Source: Thermoleophilia bacterium SCSIO 60948 (GTDB taxonomy: Bacteria > Actinomycetota > Thermoleophilia > Solirubrobacterales > 70-9). From it: a DNA stretch of 64,000 nt. This document shows positions 62,861 to 64,000 of the stretch, piece after piece (positions within the stretch are counted from its first letter, which is position 1; each line of letters starts with the position of its first letter). The notes beneath the pieces were generated by a model, which worked only from the letters and a program-made list of their open reading frames with translations, was not told the origin of the DNA and did not search any database. The position numbers and the translations under genes are program-made. The DNA lies in contig CP053031.1 in assembly GCA_021496505.1 (NCBI GenBank), forward strand, positions 2,348,001 through 2,412,000, in the 5' to 3' direction.

Positions 62861-64000
62861 GCGCGACCGCAGAGACGCGCTCCGAGCACGGTCCCGACCT
62901 CTCCCCCGCGGCCGAGTCGAAGATGACCCACCGCGAGATCCTCGAGGCCCTCTCCGGTCTGCTGCTCGGCCTGCTCGTCGCGATCCTCTCCTCGACGATC
63001 GTCACCACCGCGCTGCCCCAGATCGTCCCCGACCTCGGCGGCAGCCAGACCTCCTTCACCTGGATCGTCACCGCGACCCTGCTCGCGATGACCGTCTCCG
63101 TGCCGATCTGGGGCAAGCTCGCGGATCTGACCGACCGCAAGGCGCTCGTCCAGACGGCGCTCGTCATCTACACGGTCGGCTCGATCCTCGCCGGCCTCTC
63201 GCAGTCGGTCGGCTGGCTGATCGGCGCTCGCCTGATCCAGGGCATCGGCGTCGGCGGCCTGATGAGCCTGACGCAGGTGATCCTCTCCGACCTCGTCTCG
63301 CCCCGCGAGCGCGGCCGCTACATGGGCTACCTCGGCGCGACGATGGCGATCGGGACCGTCTGCGGCCCGCTGCTCGGCGGCGTCATCACGGACTCCGCGC
63401 TCGGCTGGCGCGGCTGCTTCTTCGTCGGCCTGCCGATCGCGCTCGCCGCGCTCCTCGTCCTCCAGACGCGCCTCCACCTCCCCGCCCAGGCCAAGCGCCG
63501 CGTCCACATCGACGTCCCCGGCGCACTGCTGCTGTCGGCCGGTGTCTCGCTGCTGCTGATCTGGGTCTCGTTCGCGGGTGACTCGTTCGACTGGGCCTCG
63601 TGGCAGACGGCGGTGATGGTCCCGGGCAGCCTGCTGCTCGTCGCCGCAGCCGTCTTCGCCGAGCGCCGAGCCCCTGAACCGCTCGTCCCGCTCGAGATGT
63701 TCGCCAACCGCACGATCGTCCTCGCCGTGATCGCGAGCGGCGCGGTCGGCGTGGCGCTGTTCGGAACCTCGGTCTTCCTCAGCCAGTACATGCAGCTCTC
63801 GCGCGGCTACAGCCCGACCGCGTCCGGCCTGCTGACGATGCCGATGGCGATCGGGATCCTCGTTTCCTCGACGCTGATCGGACGGCGGATCTCGCGGACC
63901 GGCAACTACAAGCCGTGGATGATCACCGGGACGGTGATGTTGGCCGTGGGCCTCGCGCTGATGGGCACGCTCGACGAGACGACGAACCTGTTCGAGCTCG
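62857..64000 (+). CDS. DHA2-family MFS exporter, 5' part
   Basis: The frame is open from GTG 62857 to the window's edge, giving 381 residues of an EmrB/QacA-type transporter. Helix 1 reads LLVAILSSTIVTTALPQIV, motif A is GKLADLTDRKALVQTAL, motif C lies around GTVCGPLLGGVITDSALGWRGCFFVGLP, and helices continue past SQYMQLSRGYSPTASGLL. An AGGAGG site (62843-62848) precedes the start. Co-transcribed with the MarR gene. It is related to the truncated exporter at 60930-62186 but not a near-identical copy. Confidence 0.93.
   Translation, partial: MSATAETRSEHGPDLSPAAESKMTHREILEALSGLLLGLLVAILSSTIVTTALPQIVPDLGGSQTSFTWIVTATLLAMTVSVPIWGKLADLTDRKALVQTALVIYTVGSILAGLSQSVGWLIGARLIQGIGVGGLMSLTQVILSDLVSPRERGRYMGYLGATMAIGTVCGPLLGGVITDSALGWRGCFFVGLPIALAALLVLQTRLHLPAQAKRRVHIDVPGALLLSAGVSLLLIWVSFAGDSFDWASWQTAVMVPGSLLLVAAAVFAERRAPEPLVPLEMFANRTIVLAVIASGAVGVALFGTSVFLSQYMQLSRGYSPTASGLLTMPMAIGILVSSTLIGRRISRTGNYKPWMITGTVMLAVGLALMGTLDETTNLFEL

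Overview
The window is a high-GC (about 70%), gene-dense actinobacterial chromosome segment. Several secreted proteins carry an N-terminal membrane segment followed by a stalk of the type KVAPGSVGTKQLKNGAVTDAKV, or begin LTYANVVAT. Together with F420-type oxidoreductases, many GTG/TTG starts and 4-bp ATGA/GTGA gene overlaps, this points to class Thermoleophilia, probably Solirubrobacterales. That placement is inference from protein style; no rRNA is present. No gene-free stretch exceeds 300 bp. The longest gaps (42113-42325 and 54440-54662) hold a candidate operator and a hairpin.

1-14354 is a mixed housekeeping and envelope region: the end of an NTF2-like gene, an ArsR/tandem-SRPBCC pair, an aldo/keto reductase and methyltransferase, several secreted proteins of unknown role, an F420 oxidoreductase fused to hemerythrin, a cupin, an NmrA-like reductase, a DUF4239 membrane protein, a VOC protein and an SGNH hydrolase. 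14382-14954 is a membrane-anchored zincin.

14987-30943 is a large divergent catabolic locus. To the left runs an eight-gene, mostly overlapping operon (FAH hydrolase, beta-keto acid cleavage enzyme, SDR, M24 hydrolase, Gfo/Idh oxidoreductase, EamA transporter, epimerase, aldehyde dehydrogenase). To the right run a FadR-type regulator, a complete peptide/opine-class ABC importer and an SMP-30 lactonase. An SDR lacking the usual catalytic Tyr/Lys follows on the other strand. The genes look like uptake, oxidation and C-C cleavage of one small organic acid or sugar-acid-like substrate, which cannot be named from sequence.

31066-37389 holds Ogt, a secreted CocE-type hydrolase, an ABM monooxygenase with enoyl-CoA hydratase, SelO and a SnoaL-like protein. 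37478-42112 is a tight four-gene operon (alkyl-DHAP-synthase-like flavoprotein, GlpD, diacylglycerol-kinase-like enzyme, TetR) suggesting glycerolipid, perhaps ether-lipid, metabolism. 42326-51487 has an ABM protein, an acetyltransferase, two secreted beta-propellers, a sulfatase, a kinase-aminotransferase fusion, the initiator tRNA and two small acidic proteins.

51604-57080 has Ppx/GppA, an alpha/beta hydrolase, an AbiEi/DUF559 endonuclease-like protein, a GNAT enzyme, a PRC-barrel protein and a Ser/Thr kinase. 57124-64000 has three DHA2-family MFS genes: one intact, one 5'-truncated and one running off the window. Between them lies an overlapping three-gene module: a divergent sigma-factor-like protein, an XRE-like HTH protein and an ImmA/IrrE metallopeptidase. 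I regard this module as the best candidate for an undescribed regulatory system.

Two further unusual signals are present. A roughly 53-bp palindromic element occurs at 54382-54436, inside the 5' coding region of the DUF559 gene, and again at 62237-62289 in intergenic DNA. At about 60929 the C-terminus of a TetR gene is joined head-on to an MFS gene lacking its 5' end, which looks like a deletion scar.
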